A stretch of DNA of 64,000 bases from Holothuria scabra (GCA_037179385.1 CM074193.1:4609547-4673546); one strand, 5' to 3'. Shown: positions 46,801 to 56,995, numbered from the stretch's first letter. Translations and numbers: made by a program. Notes: generated by a model from the letters alone, not told the origin.

Positions 46801-49800
46801 CTTAATAATACTTACAAATATTTCAATTATATATTCCAAAGAGCCATAACTTAAAGAAAGGGAATGCATCTGCGTGTTTGAAACATGCATCACTTAGGCC
46901 CTACACTTTAAGGCCTGTATACACGAGCAACATTTGTAAAACATTCTCAAAACACTTCACTTGCAACAAACTCAAAGCATGCTTGTTTTCGGTTTGTTGC
47001 ACAGTGTAGACAGAGAAAAAACAATTTAAAAACATTTTGAAAATGTTTTGAAAAGAATTGTACGGAGCTCCTAAAGTGCCAGTCTGCATGTCATGATGGT
47101 GAGATAATTTATCTGACCAAGTTGTCATCTTTTTCCTAAGAAGTCGACATGGTGAGATAATTATGTTACCATGTCGACATCCTAATTTAGGAAGTCGGCA
47201 TGGTGAGATAATTTATGACACCATGTCGACATCTTTTGCTTAGGAAGTCGACATGGTGAGATAATTTATCTTACCATGTCAACATCCTAATTTAGGAAGT
47301 CGACATGGTGATATAATTTATGTTGCCATGTCAACATCCTAATTTAGAAGTCGGCATGGAGAGATAATTTATGACACCATGTCGACATCTTTTGCTCAGG
47401 AAGTCGACATGGTGAGATAATTTATGTCACCATGTTGACATCTTTTGCTCATGAAGTCGACATGGTGGGATAATTTCAACTATATATGTCTATGTATAGC
47501 CAGTTGCCCCAGGCGCGGATCCAGACACTCCAAAAGGGGGGGGGGGCAGCTGACTTAAGAGAAAGCATCGAAGTGAGTGAGTTACACTGCTTATTTCCCG
47601 TATGTTTTATTGTTAATCTGGCCGTAAAAGCCCCCCCCCCCCCTGGAGCCACGTCTGGGCTGTCCGCATGCCAGAGTGCATTTAGTGCACTATATATACA
47701 TGTGCGCGCATTGCCAATGTATGGTGTCCGTGTATGCATCACAGTCATGTATACTGTACGTATATACGCACACCTACGGTTGCCTTGCCTTGTATATGCA
47801 CACTTACAGAAAATCCCGGCGTACGATCACGAAATGCACCCTGGCCCACATGCAGCATACAGTGACACTGAGTGCATATACATAGACGTACTTAGTTGAA
47901 ATTATCTCACCATGTCGACTTGCTAAGCAAAGGATGTCGACATGGTGTCATAAAAAATCTCACCATGTTGACTTCCTAAATTAGGATGTTGACATGGTTA
48001 CATAAATTATCTCACCATGCCAACTTCCTAAGCACAGGATGTAGACATGGCAAGATGAATTATCTCAACATGTCGACTTCCTAAGCAAAGGATGTCGACA
48101 TGGTAACATAAATTACCTCACCATGTCGACTTGCTAAGCAAAGGATGTCGACATGGTATCATAAATTATCACACCATGTCGACTTCCTAAATTAGGATTA
48201 GGATGTTGACATGGTAACATAAATTATCTCACCATGTTGACTTCCTAAATTAGGATGTTGACATGGTTACATAAATTATCTCACCATGCCAACTTCCTAA
48301 GCACAGGATGTAGACATGGCAAGATGAATTATCTCAACATGTCGACTTCCTAAGCAAAGGATGTCGACATGGTAAGATAAATTATTTAAACATGTCGACT
48401 TCTTGAGGAAAAGATGACAACTTGGTCAGATAAATTATCTCACCATCATGACATGCAGACTGGCACTTTAGGAGCTCCGTAGAATTGACAGGACATTTCT
48501 TTTGCAATATTTCCAAAACATGCTGTATACCTTGTCTACACTGTGCAGTGAACCGAAAACAAGCATGTTTTGGATTTGTTGCAGGTGGATGTTTTGGAAA
48601 TGTTTTTGAGAATGTTTTGCAATTGTTGCTCGTGTATACAGGCCTTTAGGCTACACTAGGCTACACTAAGCTTTTCTGTATACAGTGACGAGCAACATTT
48701 GTAAAAAAAAAACCTCTCGAAACACTCCACCTGCAACAAACCCAAAACATGCTTGTTTTCGGTTTGTTGCACAGTGTAGACAGAGTAAAAACAATCTGAA
48801 AACGTTTTGAAAATGTTTTGCGAATGGTTTGAAAAGAATTGACAGGGCATTTCTTTTGCAACGTTTCCAAAATATTTTCAACGCATGCTCTATACCCTGT
48901 CTTAGCTGTGCAACAAACCGAAAACAAGCATGTTTTTGACTTTTTGGATTTTTTGCCAGTGGCGGAGCTGCCATATGCTCAATTAATGTTTCTTCGTGTG
49001 CTTATCTTGACTTCCAGGGGCCAAAAAATACACCTACCGGTGGTTAATTTCCATAACCTTTTCCTTCTGTAAGATTGCTTGCTATTTAGCTCTAGCAGGA
49101 TTAATCTTCATCTGCAAAAAGCCCATTATTACATTAAAATCTTAAATCGAAACCTAACAATAACAGACAAAATATAATGAGTTCCTTCATACTAGAATGT
49201 GGAAGAGAAGGAGAGAAACATGCGCATCCGCAGGTAGGGGCAAGGGGGAACTTTCCCTCCCCTGGAAAATAATTAAAAAAACTGAAAAAACGAAGACAAC
49301 ATAAAGAAAAAGACGAAGAAAAATTAACATGAATATTTCTTAACAGTTCACTCAGTGTTTTCTCTATTTATATGCGGCAAATAGGCTTTAGAAATGTCAT
49401 TTCCAGCGATCTGAGCGGCATTTTGGGCCAAAATGTTCTTGCGCTCCGCGCCAACTCATGGTGGCGCGGAGCTTCCCCTACAAGATTTGGTCCCCCCCTC
49501 CCCCGAATTTTCTTCAGCGGAGGCCCATGTATAGAAAATTTTAACATGCTTTAACAGAAAAACGTGCTGAGGAGAAATGTCAAAGTAGTCTTCTACCAGG
49601 TGAAAATCAAAATAATGGAAAATCTGAAAAGCATGTGGCTCGATCGTGCGGAGGCTCCGGGTATTTACTCCTTCGAAGCGCCCCTGCAAACCGTTTTCGC
49701 CCCCTCTGACCGAAACCCCTAGCTCCGCCACTGTTTGTTGCCAGTGGATGTTTGGGGAATATTTTGCAAATGTTGCTCGTGTATACAGGCCTTAAGAAAC

Positions 49801-52285
49801 CTTTGCTTCTAGTTAGTAAAGGGAGTCATTCCCACTTGTGAATTTTAACAAAAAGTATGTATAAATTATACAAACGGCCTTTTCTCTGGTTATTTGCCTA
49901 CATTAGCAGATAGATGACAAATAGGAATTACTTAGCCATCCTGATTGTCGCAAATTCAGTGTCATTCTATGACTAAGACTTCTTTTGATTAGCGCTACAC
50001 CCAGTGACCCCTTACTATGTGTGGTTGGATGGTACTGTCGCTAAATATACACTCTAAAAAATATTTAAACGATTTTGTTTAAAAATTAGGATACTCACGA
50101 AGATGAGTATTTCTACTCGAAATAAGTGAGTACTTCAACTCAATTTGTGTAAAATTTTGCACAAATTCAGCAATTTGTGTAAAATTTTACACAAATTCAG
50201 TTGAAGTACCCACTTATTTCGAGTAGAAATACTCATCTTCGTGAGTATCCTAATTTTTAAACAAAATCGTTTAAATATTTTTTAGAGTGTATTAGGCACA
50301 ATTTAGCAATTGGATCAATATACTTCATTTCGTAACTACATTATCATAAGTTTACTTGTGCACAGGTATTTGAAAAAAGTATCCCATCTTAGAGGACTTG
50401 GTTTACGAATAAGATGTTCTCCATTTCCTCAAGAAGATAACATACAGTTTATGCCTTATTCTTTTGTATAGTCAACTTGTTTACAGTTGTTCAGACAGGC
50501 AAATAGACAAGGAAATATTCTTAATCGCTATCATTCGTCACACCAACTGCAAAGCTCAATTGAAACAGCTCTTTGATGAACATCAAATAAAATACAGGAA
50601 ATTTAAGTGGCGTCGCCAAGGGGAGGGGTGCAAGGGGTCCTGGAAACAAGTGTGTCCTCAAGTGAGATTTGGGGTTTTCAATAATTTTTTTCTGCAGTTC
50701 ACCACATTTCGTGTAAATTGATTCTTCTTTGGGCAAGAGAAGATGGTATTGTCTAGTTTCTGCAAATGAAAAAATCGCCCAAAACACATGAAAAATGCCC
50801 TTTTCTTTTTTACTATATGAGAGGCTGCGTTTTTCATCATTTTCGGTACGCTCTGCGCCAGTGGAGACAGTGCTCAGCTCAGGTAGCCTTAAATGGAAGG
50901 AAACAGTATATCCTCAAGAGAATCACCTTAAATTGCTAATTACCTGCTTTCTCTATAGTTCAGTCCCCCCCCCCCACCCCGCCCCTTTTCAAATGTCTGC
51001 AAGATCTGCTCATGGTAGTAGTTTTGTAATCAACAAAATCTTACTTCAAGTTGGTCTATCTCATTTATTTTCAAGGCCAGTTTTTAGTCAATAGAGTAAC
51101 CCTTTATTGACGACTCTAATAGCTCACAAATACCCTAAAACTCTGGAGCTTCCGGGAGCTTCGCCCTTTGGACCCCCTCAGCGGCCTTACAGCGGTCCAA
51201 TGGACCCTACCTGTTACGGCCTCGCGCCTACGGCGCCATGAGTGAATTTGGCAGTGCCCTCCCCCCCCCCCCTCCCTAAAAAAACCTAGTGATTCACTAA
51301 AATGAAAAGTCTGGCGATGCCACTGGGATAAGATCAAATTACGCAGCATTCATTGATAACATACTCGGTCCTTGTATGCTTACGAGGGTACGGGTATACT
51401 GAAGAAATAGAACCTAGAAGTAGATTGAAAGAATTAAAACTGTCTCAATGAGTGATGAATACTGTCTTTAAGTCAAGTGCCCACTTAGAGACAAACGTTG
51501 GCGAACTCTTGGGAGTCCTTTGAGACCTCGACTTCGCCTATGTACACTCTAAAAATTAAAAAGTGACTGTCAAAATAAACAAGTAGGCCTTCCGTGCACT
51601 TTGTAAACACGTGTAACTCTAAGCATGTTTAGCTACTAAACACTAAATGTGCCCTAAATGTGCACTTAAAAGTGTCTAAAAGCGAAATGTTTAGCGATTA
51701 GACACGTGTGTTTAGCATCTAAATGTTTTTACAAAGTGGAATCAAAAAGTTTTAAAAAAGTTTAAATCCAAGCTTCTTTTGAGAGTGAAGTGTAAGAACG
51801 ATTGCTGGCGGCTGTTCGCAAGGACTGAAGAGTCGCAGCTCACATTCTCAGGGCGTAAATATGTTTGAAATCTTGCGAGCGAAAGCTATGCTATCTCAAT
51901 GGAATGTTCTTGAGGTCACAGAAGAATTCTGAAGAAATTATAGAGTTAACTTCATAAGCTGGTGTTAATAAAAAAGATAGCCGAGCTTTAAGCCCGGTAC
52001 AATACATGGAAACTTACGTCAATGGATAATTTTTGAAAAACTCGTTAAGTATTTTCATATTGTCCCCACTCGCTTTGTGTTCTACTGGAGAATCCACAGT
52101 TACTACAAGTGCTTTGAATCCAAGCCTCTCAGCGTTCCGTACCAATCTCAACGTATTCCTTCTATCCCGAAACAAGTACGTTTGGGCCCAGTAAAGACCA
52201 TTTTCTGGTACTTTTGAGGCAAAGTCCTCGATGGTCAATTCACCTACAGAAGTTAAAATTTGAACAGTTCCCGCTCTGGCTGCCG
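40778..52285 (-). CDS. 2-Hydroxyacid oxidase (HAO1/HAO2-like), copy B, exons 3-8
   Basis: Paralogue of copy A on the opposite strand. Exons, 5' to 3', are 52285-52018, 45654-45476, 44742-44651, 42019-41858, 41343-41274 and 40848-40778. They total 842 nt, 279 residues plus the stop, in frame throughout. Every boundary falls at the same place and phase as in A; the last four exons have identical lengths (92, 162, 70, 71). Present are [49 protein letters not shown] and IGRP. As in A, the SSW tryptophan is Val and the arginine seven residues after TVD-Asp is lost (Ala here). It ends HSKL, a canonical peroxisomal signal. Exons 1-2 (N-terminal ~104 residues) were not found up to 64000. They may lie beyond the window, or the gene may be truncated. 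Confidence 0.92.
40970..41093. repeat. 82 bp-spaced duplication with an exon 7 fragment, in copy B intron 7
   Basis: A ~41 bp segment containing GAGTAAAATAATGGTTGCAT occurs at 40971-41011 and 41053-41093 with two substitutions. Between them, 41022-41043 is an exact 22 nt copy of part of exon 7 (41315-41336), same orientation. Confidence 0.85.
41274..41343 (-). CDS. HAO copy B exon 7
   Basis: 70 nt; ATTTAG acceptor, GTGAGT donor. Encodes [20 protein letters not shown] and ALC. A 22 nt stretch of this exon recurs exactly in the next intron (41022-41043). Confidence 0.92.
41858..42019 (-). CDS. HAO copy B exon 6
   Basis: 162 nt; CCTTAG acceptor, GTAAGA donor. Encodes [40 protein letters not shown] and [13 protein letters not shown]. 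Confidence 0.95.
42020..44650. other. HAO copy B intron 5
   Basis: 2.6 kb; holds one plus-strand SINE (42936-43200). No other element or gene was recognised. Confidence 0.45.
42936..43200 (+). mobile_element. tRNA-derived SINE with expanded head
   Basis: A box GGTCCAGTGGTTAGAGCAAT and B box GGTCGAGTCCTGGCC are separated by extra near-duplicates of GGTCGGGGGTCAGT (about 42980-43025). This lengthens the tRNA-like part. The body and ACTTACTAACT tail match the other copies. Confidence 0.85.
44651..44742 (-). CDS. HAO copy B exon 5
   Basis: 92 nt; TTCAG acceptor, GTATAC donor. Encodes [20 protein letters not shown] and [11 protein letters not shown], with catalytic His and Arg. Confidence 0.94.
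45065..45146. repeat. Short direct duplication in copy B intron 4
   Basis: ATAAACGAGATTAATACATT followed by TTATAG.CTAATATTAA appears twice about 49 bp apart. Nothing else in this short intron stretch. Confidence 0.75.
45476..45654 (-). CDS. HAO copy B exon 4
   Basis: 179 nt; GTCCAG acceptor, GTATAG donor. Encodes [40 protein letters not shown] and LKGILT. Six nt longer than the A exon, so the combined exon 3+4 lengths differ by one codon. Confidence 0.93.
45896..45946. repeat. Hairpin, 23 bp stem, 5 nt loop
   Basis: Arms 45896-45918 and 45924-45946 pair at 22 of 23 positions around the loop TTTCT; the left arm contains TTACGTGAGAATTGAT. It directly abuts the left end of the next element. 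May be a terminal hairpin or a separate small foldback. Confidence 0.85.
45951..46432. mobile_element. TIR element with TTCGTTATTCCGAA repeats
   Basis: The left end has CTATTCCGAAGGTTCGTTAT and the right end has several inverted copies (CGGAATAACGAACCTTCGG, repeated with variants to about 46432). About 480 bp. A truncated TCTCACCCCAAAC-family fragment lies inside at about 46208-46250. No coding capacity seen. Confidence 0.75.
46912..48644. mobile_element. Foldback-like element, 1.7 kb, with palindromic tandem repeats in both arms
   Basis: The outer termini are inverted copies: GGCCTGTATACACGAGCAAC at the left and its reverse complement at the right. Moving inward, both arms carry AACATGCTTGTTTTCGGTTT-like sequence (left arm AAGCATGCTTG), then GGAGCTCCTAAAGTGCCAG (inverted at the right). 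Next come arrays of a roughly 50 bp unit built on GTCGACATGGTGAGATAATT…CCATGTCGACATC (left about 47085-47475, right about 47895-48450). The unit is itself a palindrome. The spacer holds another small TIR element. No transposase seen. Confidence 0.85.
47510..47657. mobile_element. Small TIR element nested in the foldback spacer
   Basis: Ends CAGGCGCGGATCCAG and CTGGAGCCACGTCTG match as inverted repeats at 12 of 15 positions, with G and C tracts just inside. This is the layout of the CAG-GGCG-type non-autonomous elements that recur to 55 kb. No clear target duplication. Confidence 0.6.
48671..49791. mobile_element. Second GGCCTGTATACACGAGCAAC foldback element, interrupted
   Basis: The termini match those of the 46.9 kb element (left slightly altered, CTGTATACAGTGACGAGCAA; right ends ATACAGGCC at 49791). 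The interior has the same AACATGCTTGTTTTCGGTTT blocks in both orientations but no palindromic array. It is split by the insertion at 48957-49733. Confidence 0.8.
48957..49733. mobile_element. hAT-like non-autonomous element, CAGTGGCGGAGC termini
   Basis: Starts CAGTGGCGGAGCT and ends AGCTCCGCCACTG, a perfect 13 bp terminal inverted repeat. Flanking octamers TTTTTTGC (48949-48956) and TTTGTTGC (49734-49741) agree at 7 of 8, consistent with an 8 bp hAT target duplication. 777 bp, no transposase ORF. Interior has GCGCTCCGCGCCA, shared with relics at 54.7-55.0 kb. Confidence 0.85.
50048..50291. mobile_element. Nearly perfect foldback MITE, TA-flanked
   Basis: The two halves are inverted copies over about 118 bp each, with only a few mismatches that I could find. 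Termini CACTCTAAAAAATATTT are flanked by TA on each side, as for Tc1/mariner-type insertions. The centre is two copies of AATTTGTGTAAAATTTT with their complements. Non-coding. Confidence 0.93.
50607..51330. mobile_element. Probable TIR element, TGGCGTCGCCA / TGGCGATGCCA ends
   Basis: The left end reads AGTGGCGTCGCCAAGGGGAG and the right end TCTGGCGATGCCACTGG, inverted and imperfect. Interior has C and G tracts and CGGTACGCTCTGCGCCA, as in other members of this G/C-tract group. Borders approximate. Confidence 0.55.
51543..51793. mobile_element. Possible TACACTCTAAAA-type MITE
   Basis: The left end TACACTCTAAAAATTAAAAA is like that of the 50048 foldback; the right end TTGAGAGTGAAGTGTA is a loose inverted match. 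The interior has repeated GTGTCTAAA/TTTAG motifs that can pair. Confidence 0.5.
52018..52285 (-). CDS. HAO copy B exon 3
   Basis: 268 nt; TTTCAG acceptor, GTAAGT donor at 52017. Encodes [40 protein letters not shown] and [16 protein letters not shown]. Three nt shorter than the A exon, in the variable loop. Confidence 0.93.
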
Positions 52286-55095
52286 CTGAAAGAAAAAAAA
52301 AATTCTTCGTTGCACCTCTGGTGATCTCATAGGCTATTACTTTTGGATTCCAAAAATCTAATAGAGTCTTTCCTCTTTTGACATAAAGACGTCTACACAC
52401 CAGAAATGCAAATTATACTGATTTCAAATCACTAGCGTAGCCAGCGGGGGGAGCAAGGGGGCAGAGTGCCCCCCCCCCCCACACACACACACAGAAATTT
52501 TGGGGACGCGATGGGCGATGTTGAAAAAATGAAAATGAAGGAGAGCCAAAAAAAGAATAATAAATTTAAAAAAGATAAACGGCAAGAGGAGGGAGGGAAC
52601 CGGGGGCATTTTTTACATTTTTTTTTCGAGGGGGGGGGTGGGTTAGTCGTTACGATAAAGTATGCAGTCCCCGACGGCGACTAGTCTCCCCGATGGTTTA
52701 CCTGTTTTTTGCTCTCAAGGGACAATTTCCCTAAAAAGGACCCCAAATTTTCGTCGCGCTAAGCGCGCTGTAGATTCATTCCAGTTTTTTCAATACTTCC
52801 ATTCCACATATCTAGGGAGTGTAAGTCCTGCCAATTTACCAAGTAACGGGTAGGCAGAGTACACAGGTTTTGTAGAGGTCGTAAATTTCATCCCATATCA
52901 CAAAGCCTAGTTGCTGTTCTCTTGTGTGTGTCTGCCATAGGTCAATTGGTGAGCGACTCACGGAGCATAGTTTGGCTATTTTATCGGGTATTCCAGGTGG
53001 TTTCGACACAATGTATGTTATCCCCGATACGGTCTACAACCCCTACAGTTTCTATTTTTTCCTTTTTGTTCTTAATGATTACATAGGCTTTGTTATTTTT
53101 GAAAGCCTACCAAAAACTTTCCCGCGCTTCGCGCGCTTTGCAATTTCACGATTCAGACCCAAAAGAACACTGTAAGTGCGCAACTCGGCTTTTAAAATAT
53201 TACGTGATATTGTGCAAAATGTGCCCCAGGCTGCAATGACATGGGATAGTTAGTCTCCTTCATATCCCCTTCTCACCCCCCCCCCCTCGACGCAGGGGCT
53301 GTTGTGGTCGCTGGCATGGCCCGCCCCCTGTCGGGAATAATCTGTCGCCTTCCCATGGTCGGTTTAGTTATTTTGGCTTTCAAAAGAGTTATTTCTGCGA
53401 TAAAACCCAAAATGTTCGGTACGCTTTGCACACTCTTCCTCAGTTCCGTTACCTAGAGCTAATAAAGTACAAACCCTTCCCATCTTTTCAAGTAAATTAA
53501 TAAGTAGAATAAATGGATTAATGTACATGTCGGGAAATTCATCTCATTTCGCTAAACTTAGTAAATAATCTCTTGTGTCAGTCGTGCGGTACCTACTCGA
53601 ACAAGGAAGTACAATATAAGTTGCTCCCGATAGGGCCCAAATGCCGGGACAATTGACCTATATAAGCTTTAAATAAGTACAAATTCTTTTTAGTGTAGGC
53701 TAACCCAAAAACTTTTCGCCCCCTTTTCCACGGTTAAATCACTGCGGAAATATCTTCCTCTAGCATATAAAAACTTTATGCTTCAAATCTCCCTCACCAA
53801 CACATCAACGGCATCCTGGCTGTCGGGGCTTGGGGACGCTACCCACCCTACCCCTCCCCCGTTCGAAGAGTGGCCCTTCGTCGGGCAAATCCTGGCACCA
53901 AGCCTGGAGGGAAGACACATTTTTCCAGTTATGACTTGTACATGTGTAATGGAGCAATGAATTAAAAATGGAAGCTGCATTTATTGGAGAGCGGCAAATT
54001 TCACTAGGAGGGCGTGTCGCCCCTCTAAATCCCCTGTGGAGAACACTGGAATCTAGTATAAAAAGAAAAAAATATAGCACCATATTGCATCTAAGCTCTT
54101 CGAGACAGCAAAAAATTCCAAAAGGGGGAGGGGGACACCCAGGGAGACAGGCCCGTAGCCAGGGGGTTCAGGGGGTTCGCACTTACTCCCGCCCAGATCT
54201 AATTTCTTTTTTTTTTTTATTGAAATGGAGTTTTGGCGTTTTTCAGGGCAAAATGTCAATTCCGCTGGTTTAGCCAATGTAAGCCTTATGAGTAGCTGTT
54301 TTGTTTCAGTGCAACACAATACCCTGGGGCCCCATTGACTCGTACAGTAACCCTCTTACAGCCAAACACTAACTCTCGGGGGAATAAGGAAAACATTGAA
54401 ACAAGATTGAAAATGTCAAAAAATTCCAGCTTTGGGGTTTACAAGATCGCTCAATTTTGATGTAAAATTGCAAAATCTCCTTGAGGAAGGAGGGGGAGAA
54501 CCACGCCCTCTCCCCGTTCGATCGCTCGGCTCCTCACTTGGGCGCTTCGCTCCCTCAAGAAAATGCATCCCGCATCCCAGTGGCGGCGATGAAAAATGAA
54601 AAAGTGGGGGCTGAAGGTATGTTCAGCCCCTTAATATTTGTTAAGTGCTCCAATTAAGGAGCGGGGAGAATTTCAAAGTCGGGCTGAACATATTTTTGCT
54701 TAGAACACTCGGGAAGTGCCGTTTCCTGCCATCTGAGGGGTTTGTAAAGCCAAAAATTTCCTGGTACGCTCCGTGCCAATCGATGGTAGAGTTCCTCTTA
54801 GAAACATGTATTAACATTTTTCATTGATTTTTTTTTTTTTTTTCTTTTTCTTTTTTTGCATTAAATGAGAAATTTCAGAAATGAGATCCGTATTTCCACG
54901 CTGGGACCATGCAGCATTAAACACTCGGGAAGTGCCGTTTCCTGCCATCTGAGGGGTTTCTAAAACCAAAAATTTTCTTGTACGCTCCGCGCCAACCGAT
55001 GGTGGCGCTCCGCTTAGATAACCCTGTCGGTCAAGATTGGGGACGATGAGTCGACTTTGCCCCCCACAAGAAAATCCTGGCTACGCCCCTGTTTC
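52286..55095. other. Upstream of copy B exon 3: overlapping G/C-tract TIR relics
   Basis: Starts of CAG-GCGTAGCCAG type occur at about 52432 (ACTAGCGTAGCCAGCGGGGG), 54150 (AGGCCCGTAGCCAGGGGG) and 54575 (CAGTGGCGGCGATG). An inverted end occurs at about 55073-55091 (CCTGGCTACGCCCCTG). GGTACGC..CGCGC motifs recur between. These look like several nested, decayed non-autonomous elements whose borders I cannot separate. No exon 1 or 2 of copy B found. Confidence 0.5.
54704..55008. repeat. Two ~85 bp direct repeats, 216 bp apart
   Basis: AACACTCGGGAAGTGCCGTT followed by TCCTGCCATCTGAGGGGTTT and CTCCG.GCCAA.CGATGGT occurs at about 54704-54788 and 54920-55006 with scattered differences. They are part of the hAT-like relic cluster. 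Confidence 0.8.
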
Positions 55096-56239
55096 AAATA
55101 TTGGACATCAAAGTTTTTCTCAAATCGACGCCAGAAACCCTATTGACCTCTAAAACAAACAATATGTCCATATTTAGCGGTGGTGTTGCTAGGGAGAGGG
55201 AAAGGAGGCAAGTTGCCCCCGCCACTTCAGGGAGACCTTTATCGAGCTCTCAGATACAATGGTGGAACCTCCATTTGCCAGGAACCAAGGGTGATATCAG
55301 CGGATTACGTCCGTCCCGCTGGTGCTTTGGCATCCTGCGATGGGGATAACCCCTATCGCGGAAGGCTGTCCTTCGTCGGGGAGAAGATCCAGTTTTGTTG
55401 GGGAGCCTTCATCCATACGATAAGAGAAGTAAACCTGATAACTTTCAGCCTTCCCCATGACGATCTCCTTGAATTTGCTTACGATAAGACATTCATCAAA
55501 AATGCTCAAAGTTTTCAATTTCCCTCATAACAATCCAACAAAATCACACTATAAGCTCCAGATTTCCAAACATTTTGAAAAGAAAGTGTAGAAACTGATC
55601 AAATTTCACCGTACGACAACATATGAAACCTGAATAAACTTCAGCCTTGATTTTTCCGATATGAACTTGGGCAGATTGATCTTCAAGAAAGACATCGATT
55701 TTTTTGGAACTCCTCCACAAATAAAGCCATTTTCCAAATTTACTTCCATAAAATTCCTTCAAAATATAAGTTCCAGGTTTTCAAATATATATTAAAAGGG
55801 AGCGAGGCTATTTCGAGAAATTTGTCAGAAGTCCTTAAAGGGGCTCATTGAGTTGATATCGATAACTTGATGAAAGTGTTTAAGTGCACTACCATTTAAA
55901 AATGCTTGTTATTAAAATGAGCAGTCAAGTTTAACATCCAATAGTTACGAAAAAGTCAAAATTTCGAATTTTGTGGTGTCCTGATTTGTAACGGCTCGCC
56001 ATAGGGGCACGAAGGAGGGGGCACTTGCCCGCCCCCAAACATTTCCAAAGCATGGTCTTCCATTTTCCAAAAATAACGTTATTCAATATGACATGAATAA
56101 AAAGTAGCCTTTTTCTTAATCTGGGCAAACTATCCCAGCCTTCTCTCTCATACAAGTGTCTTTTATTATTTATAAAGTAAAAACTAATGCGTAATTGTCA
56201 AGGATATAGTTCGTAATTGTATCAAAATTTTAGCCCAGT
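55096..56239. other. Intergenic or intronic, repeat relics only
   Basis: G/C-tract segments near 55990-56040 resemble the interior of the TIR relics. No gene recognised. Confidence 0.4.
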
Positions 56240-56344
56240 ACCGGCCGTCCAGAAGCGTTGATATCGCTACCAGCAGCAATAGCAGCACTGAATCAGTACT
56301 GTTATTGGGGCTGGTAGCGTTACCAATGCTTCTGTGTGGCCGGT
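56240..56344. repeat. 105 bp imperfect hairpin
   Basis: Left arm begins ACCGGCCGTCCAGAAGCGTT and the right arm ends with its inverted counterpart. The ~52 nt arms agree at roughly four positions in five and meet with almost no loop (CACTGAATCAGTA). Could be a tiny foldback element or a transcribed hairpin. Confidence 0.8.
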
Positions 56345-56507
56345 TCAGGTTTACAGGCTCATTCGACACTGGTCATATGAGTTAATATGATTCAAAAATT
56401 TATGATTTCAAATTTTCAATTTAATTCCAACGGCGTGCAGCTCCTTGAAACAAAAAAGTCCAGAACAAATTTATGTTTGACATTTTGAAGAGGAACATAC
56501 TGTATTC

Positions 56508-56995
56508 TAGGCATAGCTTACTGGGGAAATTTTTACTCGTTTCCCGTGTCTGGTTCTCGAGATATTAGAATTGAAGTTGACATATTTTCTACAAAGTGTG
56601 AACTTGCAACAAGTAGACGTGATGTCATGTATTGATGGAAATTTTTACTTTTTTTTCTCTAAAATTTAACACCATACTTATACAATTTAAGTGTGTTATG
56701 TTTTAACCATAAGTGCATCCCGAGCAATGGAAGTTTAAAAACTTAATTTGCCTTAAGGGCATTGCAACATAGCATCCCTAATCAATTTAACATCAAACAG
56801 CAGGATCAAAAATAAATAAAAAACAAAACAAAACATTGACCATCAATATGAATACATGACATAGCACCTGCGTGGTTCAAGTTTACCTTTTGTAGAAAAT
56901 GTGTCAACTTCAGTTGCTAATATCTCGAGAACCGAACATGGGAAATAAATGAAAACTTCACCAGAGTGCTCAGATATATGTTCGTCTTTAACATA
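56508..56995. repeat. Inverted pair of the TTTCCCATG…CGAGATATTAG family
   Basis: Arm 56508-56680 (TCTCGAGATATTAGAATTGA, TTTTCTACAAA, GATGTCATGTATTGATGG) is matched inverted at 56830-56995. A single diverged copy lies at 14.46-14.70 kb. Non-coding. Confidence 0.75.

Larger units (their letters stand above)
45655..52017. other. HAO copy B intron 3, expanded by nested mobile elements
   Basis: 6.36 kb, against 430 bp for the corresponding intron of copy A. Almost all the excess is made of the TIR, foldback and nested elements listed separately between 45.9 and 51.8 kb. Confidence 0.85.

Noticed and set aside
47486..47899. 137-codon open frame on the plus strand
   Set aside because: Lies across G and C tracts and the spacer of the foldback element; no recognisable protein pattern.
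47080..48460. CRISPR-like array of regularly spaced repeats
   Set aside because: The spacers are not unique, the units are palindromic and arranged in two inverted arms, and the context is an animal genome; it is a foldback element.
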